Below, in pieces: positions 1 through 7,012 of a DNA stretch of 14,059 bases (positions within the stretch are counted from its first letter, which is position 1; each line of letters begins with the position of its first letter). A program made the position numbers and the translations under genes. The notes beneath the pieces were generated by a model. The model did no database searches. It was not told the origin of the DNA and saw only the letters and a list, made by a program, of their open reading frames with translations. The stretch comes from Firm-08 sp045541535 (GTDB lineage: Bacteria > Bacillota > Clostridia > Oscillospirales > QAKW01): the NCBI GenBank assembly GCA_045541535.1, contig JAZQJG010000056.1, positions 1-14,059 of the forward strand, given 5' to 3'.

Positions 1-471
1 CACTCCCCGATCCGCCACCGAAGCCAAAAGCTGACAGTAAATCTCCTCGGGCAGGCCGCCGGGCACACTGCCCGCCAGCACCAAGGTGTCCTCCCGCCCC
101 AGCTTTGACAGCCGCTCCAAGAGTGCCTCCAACGCCTCGGGTGGGACGGCGGGGCCGACGGCGTTGATCTCGGTAATTTCCTGCCCCTTGAGTTTTACGT
201 TGATACGGGTGTTGCCCTCGGGCAGGGAGATAAAATCGGTGGTGATGCCCTGCCGTTGCAGGCGGCGCGCCAACTCCTGCCCCACAAAGCCGGCCACAAA
301 GCCGGTGGCAACGCTCTCCTCCCCCAAATTGGCCAGCATCAGGGAGACGTTGATGCCCTTGCCCCCCACCTGCAAATAACTGTGGGCGGCGCGGTTGACC
401 AGACCCGCCTCCAGGGCGGGTATCTCCATATAATAATCCAGCGCGGGGCTGAGGGTTACGGTGTAGATCAT
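1..471 (-). CDS. fruK: 1-phosphofructokinase-like PfkB sugar kinase, N-terminal part (runs off left edge)
   Basis: Reading the minus strand from the ATG at 471 gives 157 uninterrupted codons to the window edge; the family is usually about 300 residues, so roughly half is present. FruK phosphorylates fructose-1-phosphate to fructose-1,6-bisphosphate with ATP in the cytoplasm. The N-terminus MIYTVTLSPALDY is close to the classic FruK start; PfkB signature 1 is GGKGINVS (36-43), and GNTRINVKL (87-95) and LAGSVPGGLP (132-141) are typical of the FruK/LacC subgroup. The C-terminal PfkB signature with the catalytic Asp lies outside the window. A ribosome binding site reading AAAGGA precedes the ATG. 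The close relative tagatose-6-phosphate kinase (LacC) cannot be excluded; no fru PTS gene is visible to decide. It is transcribed divergently from cysK. Confidence 0.85.
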   Translation of the reverse strand, partial: MIYTVTLSPALDYYMEIPALEAGLVNRAAHSYLQVGGKGINVSLMLANLGEESVATGFVAGFVGQELARRLQRQGITTDFISLPEGNTRINVKLKGQEITEINAVGPAVPPEALEALLERLSKLGREDTLVLAGSVPGGLPEEIYCQLLASVADRGV

Positions 472-495
472 AGCGGTTATCCTTTCGGTTGATTG

Positions 496-501
496 ATTAT
501 A
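496..501 (-). promoter_or_regulatory. Candidate -10 box for the fruK-like gene
   Basis: The minus strand reads TATAAT at 501-496, about 25 bp upstream of the fruK-like ATG. The corresponding -35 region (around 519-524, TTTTCC) is poor, so the promoter may need an activator or the start may lie elsewhere. Confidence 0.4.
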
Positions 502-543
502 GTTTACCACAGAACGGGGGAAAATAACAGCATTATTTCACTT

Positions 544-573
544 ATTGCAAAACGCAATAAAAGAGTATATAAT
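544..573 (+). promoter_or_regulatory. cysK-trkAH promoter with a palindrome over the -35 box
   Basis: TTGCAA (545-550), a 17-bp spacer and TATAAT (568-573) form a near-consensus sigma-A promoter. A perfect dyad ATTGC-N5-GCAAT (544-558) covers the -35 box and has the T-N11-A shape used by LysR-type regulators. The predicted transcription start near 580 leaves a leader of under 20 nt before cysK. That the dyad is an operator is inference. Confidence 0.6.
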
Positions 574-596
574 AGATAGGAAAGCGAGTGATCCTT

Positions 597-1523
597 ATGA
601 TTTATACAACCCTGTCCCAACTGGTGGGCGGCACCCCGCTGTTGCGGCTGGAACGGCTGACAACCCACTTGGGTCTGCAGACGGCGCCGCTGGCAAAGCT
701 GGAGCGCTGTAATCCCGCCGGCTCGGTGAAGGATCGGGTGGCGCTGGAAATGATCCGCTCTTCCCAAAAAGAGGGACGACTCTCCCCCGGCGGCACCATC
801 ATTGAGCCCACCAGCGGCAACACCGGCATCGGTCTGGCGGCGTTGGCCGCCGCCGAAGGCTATCAAATGATCTTGGTTATGCCCGACACCATGAGTGTGG
901 AACGGCGGCGTCTGGCCGCCGCCTACGGCGCTCGGGTGGTTTTGAGCGAGGGCGCCCAAGGAATGAGCGGCGCCATTAAGCTGGCAGAAGAACTGCAACG
1001 GCAAACGCCCAACAGCATCATTGCCGGCCAATTTGAAAATCCCGCCAACCCCGCCGCCCATTACGCCACCACCGGACCCGAGATCCTGTCGGATACCGAG
1101 GGCAAGGTGGATATCTTCGTGGCCGGTGTGGGTACCGGCGGCACCGTGACCGGCGTGGGCCAATACCTGAAGGAGCATTGCCCCCACGCGCATATCGTGG
1201 CAGTGGAGCCGGCGGGCTCCCCCGTATTATCCGGCGGTAAGGCCGGTCCCCACGGTCTGCAGGGCATCGGCGCCAACTTCATCCCCCCGGTGCTGGACAC
1301 CGAGGTTATTGACGAGATCTTTCCGGTGACGGAGCAACAGGCCTATGCCGCCGCCCGTCTGTTGGCCAAAAAAGAGGGCGTGTTGGCAGGCATTTCCTCC
1401 GGCGCGGCGCTTCACGCCGCCATCACTCTGGCCGCCAAAGAAGAAAACAAGGGGAAAAACATCGTGGTACTGCTCCCTGACACCGGCGAGCGCTACCTTT
1501 CCACCCCTTTGTTTGAAGAATAA
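597..1523 (+). CDS. cysK: Cysteine synthase (O-acetylserine sulfhydrylase)
   Basis: A 308-residue PLP enzyme of the beta family, converting O-acetylserine plus sulfide to cysteine and acetate in the cytoplasm. The PLP Schiff-base lysine is K45 in AGSVKDR (41-47); the substrate-binding loop TSGNTG is at 72-77, the PLP phosphate loop GTGGTVTG at 179-186, and GISSGAA at 265-271. The C-terminal LLPDTGERYLSTPLF is characteristic of CysK. I chose ATG 597, which gives the family start MIYTTLSQLVGGTPLLRL; an in-frame GTG at 588 would add three residues and sits at a normal distance (6 nt) from AGGA at 578-581, so that start is also possible. It opens an operon: trkA begins 18 nt after its stop. CysM or cystathionine beta-synthase are less likely from length and C-terminus. 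Confidence 0.93.
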   Translation: MIYTTLSQLVGGTPLLRLERLTTHLGLQTAPLAKLERCNPAGSVKDRVALEMIRSSQKEGRLSPGGTIIEPTSGNTGIGLAALAAAEGYQMILVMPDTMSVERRRLAAAYGARVVLSEGAQGMSGAIKLAEELQRQTPNSIIAGQFENPANPAAHYATTGPEILSDTEGKVDIFVAGVGTGGTVTGVGQYLKEHCPHAHIVAVEPAGSPVLSGGKAGPHGLQGIGANFIPPVLDTEVIDEIFPVTEQQAYAAARLLAKKEGVLAGISSGAALHAAITLAAKEENKGKNIVVLLPDTGERYLSTPLFEE

Positions 1524-1541
1524 GCAGTGGAGGAGCATTCT

Positions 1542-2900
1542 ATGAAGATTATTATTGCCGGCTGTGGTAAGGTGGGCATCTCTATGCTCACCAGTCTTTT
1601 GGACGAGGGCCACGACGTGGTGGTGATCGACAACGACGATGCCGCCATTGCGGAAATGACCAACGTATACGACGCTATGTGCGTTTGCGGCAACGGCGCC
1701 GACAGCGACACGCTGAAGGAGGCGGGCATCAGGGACTGTGATCTCTTTGCCGCCGTGACCCACAGCGACGAGCTGAATATGCTGGCCTGCTTTATGGCCA
1801 AAAAGTTGGGAGCAAACAACACCATCGCCCGCATCCGCAACCCCGAATACAACGACAAAAGCCTGGCCTTTATGCGCCAGCATCTGGAGCTGAACGTTTC
1901 CATCAATCCCGAACTGCTCAACGCGCGGGAGCTCTTTAACCGCTTGCGGATGCCGGGTGCGGTGAACATTGAGACCTTTTCGGGCCGAAGTCTGGAGATG
2001 GTGGAGCTGTTGCTCAAGGACGGCTCTCCCATGATCGGCCTCTCCCTCAGCGAATTGCGCCAGAAATACAAGGCCAAGTTCCTCATCTGCATCGTGCGCA
2101 GAGGGGACGAGGTGTATATTCCCGACGGTAATTTCGTGTTGCAGGCGGGGGATCATATTGCTATAACCGCCGCCCCCAGTGAGAGCCACAAGCTCTTTAA
2201 AACCTTGGGAATGTTGCAAAAGCAGAGTCGTAACATGATGATTCTGGGCGCCAGCCGCACCGCCTATTATCTGACGAAAATGCTGTTGAGTATGGGCGTC
2301 TCGGTCACCGTTATTGAGAAAAATCACAAGCGGTGCAAGGAGTTCAGCGAGGTACTGCCCGGCGCCGTGGTCATTGAAGGAGACGGCGCCGCCCAGGAGG
2401 TGTTGCTGGAGGAAGGACTTCGCTCCATGGACGCCTTCGTGGCATTGACGGGAATGGACGAGGAGAACATTCTGATCTCCATTTTTGCCGCCTCCCAAAA
2501 CGTACCTCAGGTCATCTCCAAGATCAATCGGCCGGAGCTGGTTTCTCTGGCCAAGCGATTGGGGCTGGACAACGTGGTAGCCCCCCGCAAGATCGTTTCC
2601 AACTATCTCTGCCGTTACGCCCGCGCGCTGGAAAACTCCAAGGACAGCGAAATGGAGACCCTGTACAAGCTGATGGACGAAAAGGCGGAAGCCTTGGAAT
2701 TTGCCGTGCGGGACGGCTTTGAATGGCTGGACGTACCCCTCAAGGAGCTCTCCCTGCGCGCCGGCATCCTCATCGCCGGTATCATCCGAGGACGGAAAAC
2801 CATCCTTCCCACCGGTGACGACCGCATTCTGGCAGGGGATCACGTGATCGTGATCGCCAAAGGGCAGCGGGTCAGCGCCCTGAGTGATATTGTGAAATAA
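1542..2900 (+). CDS. trkA: Trk potassium uptake system NAD-binding protein TrkA
   Basis: A 452-residue cytoplasmic gating subunit with the duplicated RCK_N-RCK_C layout: first Rossmann domain about 1-120, first RCK_C about 140-220, second Rossmann domain about 231-350, second RCK_C about 370-452. The first nucleotide-binding motif GCGKVG (7-12) is canonical with acidic D30 ending strand two. The second is degenerate, GASRTA (236-241), although E259 at the end of its second strand is kept. I chose ATG 1542 because GGAGGAG (1529-1535) lies 6 nt upstream; an upstream GTG at 1527 would overlap that site. It is followed 9 nt later by trkH, its membrane partner, so the two make a complete Trk/Ktr-type transporter. 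Confidence 0.93.
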   Translation: MKIIIAGCGKVGISMLTSLLDEGHDVVVIDNDDAAIAEMTNVYDAMCVCGNGADSDTLKEAGIRDCDLFAAVTHSDELNMLACFMAKKLGANNTIARIRNPEYNDKSLAFMRQHLELNVSINPELLNARELFNRLRMPGAVNIETFSGRSLEMVELLLKDGSPMIGLSLSELRQKYKAKFLICIVRRGDEVYIPDGNFVLQAGDHIAITAAPSESHKLFKTLGMLQKQSRNMMILGASRTAYYLTKMLLSMGVSVTVIEKNHKRCKEFSEVLPGAVVIEGDGAAQEVLLEEGLRSMDAFVALTGMDEENILISIFAASQNVPQVISKINRPELVSLAKRLGLDNVVAPRKIVSNYLCRYARALENSKDSEMETLYKLMDEKAEALEFAVRDGFEWLDVPLKELSLRAGILIAGIIRGRKTILPTGDDRILAGDHVIVIAKGQRVSALSDIVK

Positions 2901-2909
2901 GAGGCTTGT

Positions 2910-4355
2910 ATGAATCGTTCATTGATTTTATATTTTACCGGGCGGTTGATCTGTATTGAGGCGCTGTTGATGCTCCTCCCCGCCGCCGTGGCGGCGCTGT
3001 ATCGGGAGGACTGCGTGTGGGCTTTTGTGGCCGTGATCATCCCCGCCCTGCTCTTCGGCGGCAGCATTTCCACCGCCTTTCAGCCGAAGAATAAGACCAT
3101 CTACGCCAGAGAGGGCTTTGTCATCGTGGCGCTGAGCTGGCTGGTCTTTTCCGCCATCGGCGCCCTGCCCTTCGTGATCAGCGGGCAGATCCCCTCCTAT
3201 ATCGACGCCTTTTTTGAAACGGTCAGCGGCTTTACCACCACCGGCGCCTCCATCCTCACCAACGTGGAGGCGATGAGCCACGGCCTGCTCTTCTGGCGCA
3301 GCTTTACCCATTGGATCGGCGGTATGGGGATATTGGTCTTTATCGTGGCCCTGCTCCCCGGCGTGTCCGACCGTTCCATTCATATTCTCAAGGCGGAAAT
3401 GCCCGGCCCCATTATGGGTAAGCTGGTGCCCCGACTCAAGGACACCGCCAGAGTGCTCTATCTGATTTACATTGCCCTGACCCTGGTGCAGATCGTTCTG
3501 CTGTTGGCGGGAGGGATGCCGCTGTTTGACAGCGTGGTCCACACCTTCGGCACCGCCGGTACCGGCGGCTTTGGCGTCAAGGCAGACTCTATGGCCTCCT
3601 ATTCCCCCTATCTGCAATGGGTGGTCACCGTCTTTATGCTGATCTTCAGTGTGAATTTCAATCTGTATTTTCTCTTACTGCGGCGGCGCCTGCGGGACGT
3701 CTGGCGCAGTCAGGAGCTGTGGGCGTATCTGGGCATCGTGGCAGTTGCCATCACGCTGATCGCACTCAATATCGCCCCTATGTTCAACAGCTTCGCAGAC
3801 ACCCTGCGCTACAGCGCCTTTCAGGTGTCCACCGTCATCACCACCACCGGCTACGCCACCACCGATTTCAACCTCTGGCCCACCTTTTCCAAGGTGATCT
3901 TGCTGATTTTGATGTTTATCGGCGGCTGTGCCGGCTCCACCGCCGGCGGCCTGAAGGTCAGCCGTGTGGTCATCCTCTTTCAGTCCATTAAACAAGAACT
4001 GCGTCGCCTGCTCCATCCCCGCTCCGTCAGTTCTGTCAGCTTTGAAGGCAAGGCGCTGGACAGAGGTACCTTGAGCAGTGTGAAAAACTATTTTGCCCTG
4101 TATATGATCTGCTTTTTCGCCATATTTCTGGCCATTAGCTGGGAGCCGATGGATCTGGAGACCCATTTTTCCGCCGCCGCGGCCTGCTTTAATAACGTAG
4201 GTCCCGGTCTCGGCGCCGTGGGCCCTGCGGCCAACTACGCCGCCTACTCCCCCTTCAGTAAATTGATACTGAGTCTGGCCATGCTGCTGGGACGTTTGGA
4301 AATCTTCCCCCTGCTGTTGGCCGCCGCCCCCTCCTCTTGGCTGAAAAATAAATAA
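2910..4355 (+). CDS. trkH: Trk potassium uptake membrane subunit TrkH
   Basis: A 481-residue polytopic inner-membrane protein of the Trk/Ktr/HKT superfamily, carrying K+ (often with Na+ or H+) under control of TrkA. Four pore loops with the selectivity-filter glycines are visible: SGFTTTGAS (106-114), TFGTAGTGGFG (212-222), STVITTTGYATTDF (307-320) and NNVGPGLG (428-435). The intracellular-gate region GGCAGSTAGGLKVSR (338-352) and the C-terminal LLGRLEIFPLL (459-469) are typical of TrkH. Length matches the family. The ribosome binding site is only GAGG at 2901-2904, and translation probably follows on from trkA. A strong terminator begins right after the stop. Confidence 0.94.
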   Translation: MNRSLILYFTGRLICIEALLMLLPAAVAALYREDCVWAFVAVIIPALLFGGSISTAFQPKNKTIYAREGFVIVALSWLVFSAIGALPFVISGQIPSYIDAFFETVSGFTTTGASILTNVEAMSHGLLFWRSFTHWIGGMGILVFIVALLPGVSDRSIHILKAEMPGPIMGKLVPRLKDTARVLYLIYIALTLVQIVLLLAGGMPLFDSVVHTFGTAGTGGFGVKADSMASYSPYLQWVVTVFMLIFSVNFNLYFLLLRRRLRDVWRSQELWAYLGIVAVAITLIALNIAPMFNSFADTLRYSAFQVSTVITTTGYATTDFNLWPTFSKVILLILMFIGGCAGSTAGGLKVSRVVILFQSIKQELRRLLHPRSVSSVSFEGKALDRGTLSSVKNYFALYMICFFAIFLAISWEPMDLETHFSAAAACFNNVGPGLGAVGPAANYAAYSPFSKLILSLAMLLGRLEIFPLLLAAAPSSWLKNK

Positions 4356-4356
4356 G

Positions 4357-4388
4357 AAATGGCTTGCGATAAATCGCAAGCCATTTTT
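4357..4388. terminator. Bidirectional intrinsic terminator between trkH and the lipoprotein gene
   Basis: A perfect 13-bp stem (4357-4369 with 4374-4386, core GGCTTGCGA) with a TAAA loop is followed by a run of five T on the plus strand. On the minus strand the stem is followed by TTCTTATTTATTTTT, so it can also end the convergent lipoprotein gene. Confidence 0.88.
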
Positions 4389-4397
4389 AAATCATTT

Positions 4398-4775
4398 TTA
4401 CTGAATCACAACTTTATCCATTTTGATCACGTGGGCGCCGGCCGTAAGAATCAAGGTCTTGCCGTTGCCGCTGACCGTGTACTGTTGCTCCGGCTCCGCC
4501 TCGTCGGCAAAGGTCAGGGTCAACAGATCTTCGGTAAGGGTGTAGGTAAAGGGCAGGGAAAGCGCCTGGCCGTCGGACAGCCCCTTGGTGACCTTGCTCC
4601 CCTTGCCATCCTCGCCGAAGGTCCATACCTGCTCCACCGGCTCGGTCTGATTGGTGGCCTTGTCCAGCTCCATCACGGTGAGCGTCCACTCCCCCGTCAC
4701 GTTCACACTGCCGCTACAGGCGGTAAACAGCATTAAAATCAGCAACACCGTCGCTATGATATGAATTTTTTTCAT
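4398..4775 (-). CDS. Small secreted lipoprotein, lipocalin-like fold suspected
   Basis: A 125-residue protein. The start at 4775 gives MKKIHII with GAGG 7 nt upstream; an earlier ATG at 4796 would place the ribosome binding site inside the gene. A lipoprotein signal peptide is clear: KK, a hydrophobic stretch 4-17 and LFTAC with C20 as the lipidated cysteine (the Phe at -3 is tolerated). The mature part is a run of short beta-strand-like segments (GEWTLTVMEL, VWTFGEDGKG, FTYTLTEDLLTLTF, YTVSGNGKTLILT), the pattern seen in small lipocalin-like lipoproteins of Clostridia. No specific family or ligand is recognised. It has its own strong promoter and so is probably monocistronic. Confidence 0.8.
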   Translation of the reverse strand: MKKIHIIATVLLILMLFTACSGSVNVTGEWTLTVMELDKATNQTEPVEQVWTFGEDGKGSKVTKGLSDGQALSLPFTYTLTEDLLTLTFADEAEPEQQYTVSGNGKTLILTAGAHVIKMDKVVIQ

Positions 4776-4809
4776 TTTACCGCCTCTTTTCGACAAATTT
4801 TATAATTTT

Positions 4810-4838
4810 ATTATACACAACTTGCCGTCTTTCGTCAA
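4810..4838 (-). promoter_or_regulatory. Strong promoter of the lipoprotein gene
   Basis: On the minus strand TTGACG (4838-4833), a 17-bp spacer and TATAAT (4815-4810) match the sigma-A consensus in 11 of 12 positions, about 35 bp upstream of the lipoprotein start codon. Confidence 0.75.
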
Positions 4839-4921
4839 CCGTCACCTTTTTGGCAATGAACCGTTGGGGATGAATTGCACACAAGTTTGTCCACAGACCC
4901 CGTGCGAATTATTTAAATGAG

Positions 4922-4978
4922 CTTTTGGCTTTGCCAAAAGGTTTCCTTCGTTATTCGTTATTCGTTATTCGTTATTCG
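4922..4978. repeat. Hairpin followed by four tandem copies of TTATTCG
   Basis: The 258-bp gap between the lipoprotein gene and the DUF1287 gene holds a perfect 8-bp hairpin CTTTTGGC-TTT-GCCAAAAG (4922-4940) and then four exact copies of the 7-mer TTATTCG (4951-4978), preceded by a partial copy and followed by TTTTTAC. No gene was found in the gap. A convincing promoter for the following gene was not found; TTTAAT at 5029-5034 is a weak -10 candidate. Confidence 0.75.
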
Positions 4979-5054
4979 TTTTTACAAAATCTTTACCTTT
5001 TCCCTTCCCCTTTTTTAGATTGATTTGATTTAATGGAAGAAAGGACGTGATGAT

Positions 5055-5705
5055 ATGAAAAAACGAATGCTACTCCCTTTGGCGGCCGTTGTGATACTGC
5101 TGGGGCTGCTCTTTTTGTTCCCACCCCGACGACCGCTCCCCGAAAAATATTACGGCGGCAGTCATTTTGGCATAGAGCGCTATTTCAGCGCCACCGACAA
5201 GGACGGCGACGGGGTGGACGATCAGAGCGATCTGTACAACGCCGCCGTGGCCTATCTCCAAACCGCTCCCAAATACAAAAGCAAATACTATGAAGGCGGC
5301 TATCCCAACGACGAATACGGCGTTTGCACCGACGTGGTGGCCATCGGCCTCTATCACGCCGGCTATGATCTGCAAAAGCTGGTGGATGCCGACATTGCCA
5401 CCGCCCCCGACGCCTATCCCGCCGTGGACAAGGCCGACCCCAACATTGACTTCCGACGGGTGCGCAATCTCTCGGTCTACTTTTCCCGCCACGCCATCAC
5501 CCTGACCACCGATCTTGCCGCCATTGATGCGTGGCAACCGGGGGACGTGGTGGTGTTTGAAAAGCACATCGGCATTGTCTCGGAAAAACGGGACGCCGAC
5601 GGCGTTCCCTACCTCTGGCATCACGCCAACCCCCGTCAAACCCACTATGAGGAGCCGCTGGCCGGCTATCATCTGCCCATCGTCGGCCACTATCGCATTT
5701 CCTGA
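5055..5705 (+). CDS. DUF1287 family protein, putative membrane-anchored NlpC/P60-like hydrolase
   Basis: A 216-residue protein with KKR and a hydrophobic segment (5-22) at the N-terminus, so exported and probably anchored. Residues about 80-214 match DUF1287: YGVCTDVV with Cys C91, DPNIDFRRVRNL (128-139), AWQPGDVVVF (159-168), HIGIVS with H171 (171-176), a third polar candidate around H190/N192, and the terminal GHYR (211-214). The Cys-His arrangement resembles NlpC/P60-type peptidases or amidases, so cell-wall processing is a reasonable inference, not shown. An acidic loop DKDGDGVDDQSD (48-59) fits the DxDxDGxxDxxD calcium-binding pattern. AAGGA at 5041-5045 lies 9 nt before the ATG. The gene has no clear operon partner and no obvious terminator. 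Confidence 0.85.
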   Translation: MKKRMLLPLAAVVILLGLLFLFPPRRPLPEKYYGGSHFGIERYFSATDKDGDGVDDQSDLYNAAVAYLQTAPKYKSKYYEGGYPNDEYGVCTDVVAIGLYHAGYDLQKLVDADIATAPDAYPAVDKADPNIDFRRVRNLSVYFSRHAITLTTDLAAIDAWQPGDVVVFEKHIGIVSEKRDADGVPYLWHHANPRQTHYEEPLAGYHLPIVGHYRIS

Positions 5706-5735
5706 TCGATCGGTCAACCTGTGTCAATATTGCCT

Positions 5736-5790
5736 AAAAATGATTGATGTTTGATTGTTTGTTGCTATATATCTACAAAAAATGATTGAT
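5736..5790 (+). repeat. Two 13-bp direct repeats AAAAATGATTGAT upstream of the cyclodeaminase-family promoter
   Basis: AAAAATGATTGAT occurs at 5736-5748 and again at 5778-5790. The starts are 42 bp apart, four DNA turns, and the second copy ends 14 bp before the -35 box of the next gene. The placement is that of an activator or repressor pair, but no regulator is identified. Confidence 0.55.
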
Positions 5791-5804
5791 TTGTCATTTT
5801 ATTG

Positions 5805-5850
5805 TTGCACTATTTGCTCGTTTGTGGTACGATAAGATCACTACAGTGAT
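5805..5850 (+). promoter_or_regulatory. Promoter and palindromic operator candidate of the cyclodeaminase-family gene
   Basis: TTGCAC (5805-5810), a 17-bp spacer and TACGAT (5828-5833) form a good promoter. Immediately downstream, over the expected start of transcription, lies a perfect dyad ATCACT-AC-AGTGAT (5837-5850), a position suited to a repressor. The dyad ends 14 bp before the ATG, so it would also be in the mRNA leader next to the ribosome binding site GGAG (5852-5855). Confidence 0.6.
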
Positions 5851-5864
5851 TGGAGAAAAAAGCA

Positions 5865-6878
5865 ATGAACGAACAAACCTTGAAATTTTTGTCCCAGGAA
5901 GATATCCTTGCGCTGAACATTCCCTATGAAGAGGTGGTACAGGTGGTGGAAAACGCCATGGCCGCTTTTGGTAAAGGGGATGGACAGAATCCCGCCAAAA
6001 TTCACGTCAATACCCGTCCCCAGACCTACATCAACGCCATGCCTTCCTACGTGAAGGAGCCCACCAAGGAATACTGCGGTATGAAATGGATCGGCGGCTA
6101 TCCCGAAAACAGAGGCAAGGGTCTGCCCGTTACCTGGGGTCTGATGGTGATGAACGATCCCGAAACCGGCGCCCCCATCGCCGTGATGGACGCCCGTTGG
6201 ATCACCGCCATTCGCACCGCCGTTGTGGCCGCGCTCACCGCCAAATACTGCAAGATCAAGGACACCCACACCTTAACCATCATTGGGGCCGGTGAACAGG
6301 GCCGCTGGAACGCCCGTATTATGAAGATCGTGGTGCCCGAGATCAAAAAGATCTATATCGGCGATCTCTATCCCGCCGCCATCGACGCCTATATGAAGAA
6401 GATGCAACCCCTGCTGCCCGACGTTGAGATCGTCCCCATCCATACCGACGAAGAGCGGCAGGCCGCCATTGACGACTCCCAGATCCTCATCACCGCCACC
6501 CAGCGCTCCGACAAACCCTTTATTTACAAGGAAATGCTGCACAAGGGGATGCTGGGCATTCCGCTGGAAAGCACCGCTTGGGAAGGCCAGACCTACACCT
6601 GGGCCGATCGCTTTGTCTGCGACGATTGGGAGCTGGTGCAGAGCTATAACCGGGAGGGCAAATACACCGACGGTCTGCCCGAGGAATACCAGATTTTGGG
6701 CAAGATCATCAACGGCGACAACGTGGGCCGCGCCAACGAAGAAGAGTTTGTTATTTCTTCCTCCCACGGCATCGCCATCTCCGACGTGGCTCTGGGCAAC
6801 CTGATCCTGGAGTACGCCGAAAAGAAAAACGTGGGCGCCACCCTGCCCTTTATGAAGGAAGCGGACATTATTTTCTAA
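5865..6878 (+). CDS. Ornithine cyclodeaminase/mu-crystallin family NAD(P)-binding enzyme
   Basis: A 337-residue cytoplasmic protein, normal for the family, which includes ornithine cyclodeaminase, alanine dehydrogenase and other imine-reducing or amino-acid dehydrogenating enzymes. Visible features: GMKWIGGYPEN (72-82) aligning with the substrate lysine region (K74), DARWITAIRTAVVAALTAKY (109-128) with the conserved Arg R117, a Rossmann motif TIIGAGEQG (138-146), and the C-terminal GIAISDVALGNLI (302-314). The segment that carries the catalytic Asp in true ornithine cyclodeaminase reads GIPLESTAWE (231-240) here, so ornithine is not a safe substrate call. ATG 5865 has GGAG 9 nt upstream; the in-frame TTG at 5850 would include that site. 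It is monocistronic between its own promoter and a terminator. The 100 bp after the stop hold nothing I recognise. Confidence 0.87.
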   Translation: MNEQTLKFLSQEDILALNIPYEEVVQVVENAMAAFGKGDGQNPAKIHVNTRPQTYINAMPSYVKEPTKEYCGMKWIGGYPENRGKGLPVTWGLMVMNDPETGAPIAVMDARWITAIRTAVVAALTAKYCKIKDTHTLTIIGAGEQGRWNARIMKIVVPEIKKIYIGDLYPAAIDAYMKKMQPLLPDVEIVPIHTDEERQAAIDDSQILITATQRSDKPFIYKEMLHKGMLGIPLESTAWEGQTYTWADRFVCDDWELVQSYNREGKYTDGLPEEYQILGKIINGDNVGRANEEEFVISSSHGIAISDVALGNLILEYAEKKNVGATLPFMKEADIIF

Positions 6879-6982
6879 ACGGCGTCGAGGCAACCCTGCT
6901 GTCAGGACCGGCCATCGCCCAACCGCAGATCGAGAAATGTACGTGCGGGAACCTATCATCGGTACGCGAACATAAAGCAAAT

Positions 6983-7012
6983 AAAAAAGACACCCGAGGG
7001 GGTGTCTTTTTT
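6983..7012. terminator. Bidirectional intrinsic terminator between the cyclodeaminase-family and TIR genes
   Basis: A perfect 13-bp stem, AAAAAAGACACCC (6983-6995) with its complement (7000-7012), encloses a GAGG loop and carries A and T tracts on both sides, so it works in both directions. Its right edge touches the TIR stop codon (7011-7013). Confidence 0.9.

Noticed and set aside
504..1193. 229-codon minus-strand frame covering the cysK 5' half
   Set aside because: It overlaps the divergent promoter region and cysK, has no recognisable motif and would conflict with clear cysK coding.
1227..2843. 538-codon open frame on the minus strand
   Set aside because: It is antisense to cysK end and trkA, with low-complexity His/Gly/Gln-rich translation and no motif; both plus-strand genes have clear family signatures.
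4951..4978. Possible origin iterons
   Set aside because: Only four 7-bp copies without a replication gene, DnaA boxes or partition genes nearby.
6879..6982. GC-rich 104 bp after the cyclodeaminase-family stop as a continued or frameshifted gene
   Set aside because: The protein is already full length with a family-typical C-terminus, and no frame here gives a recognisable peptide.
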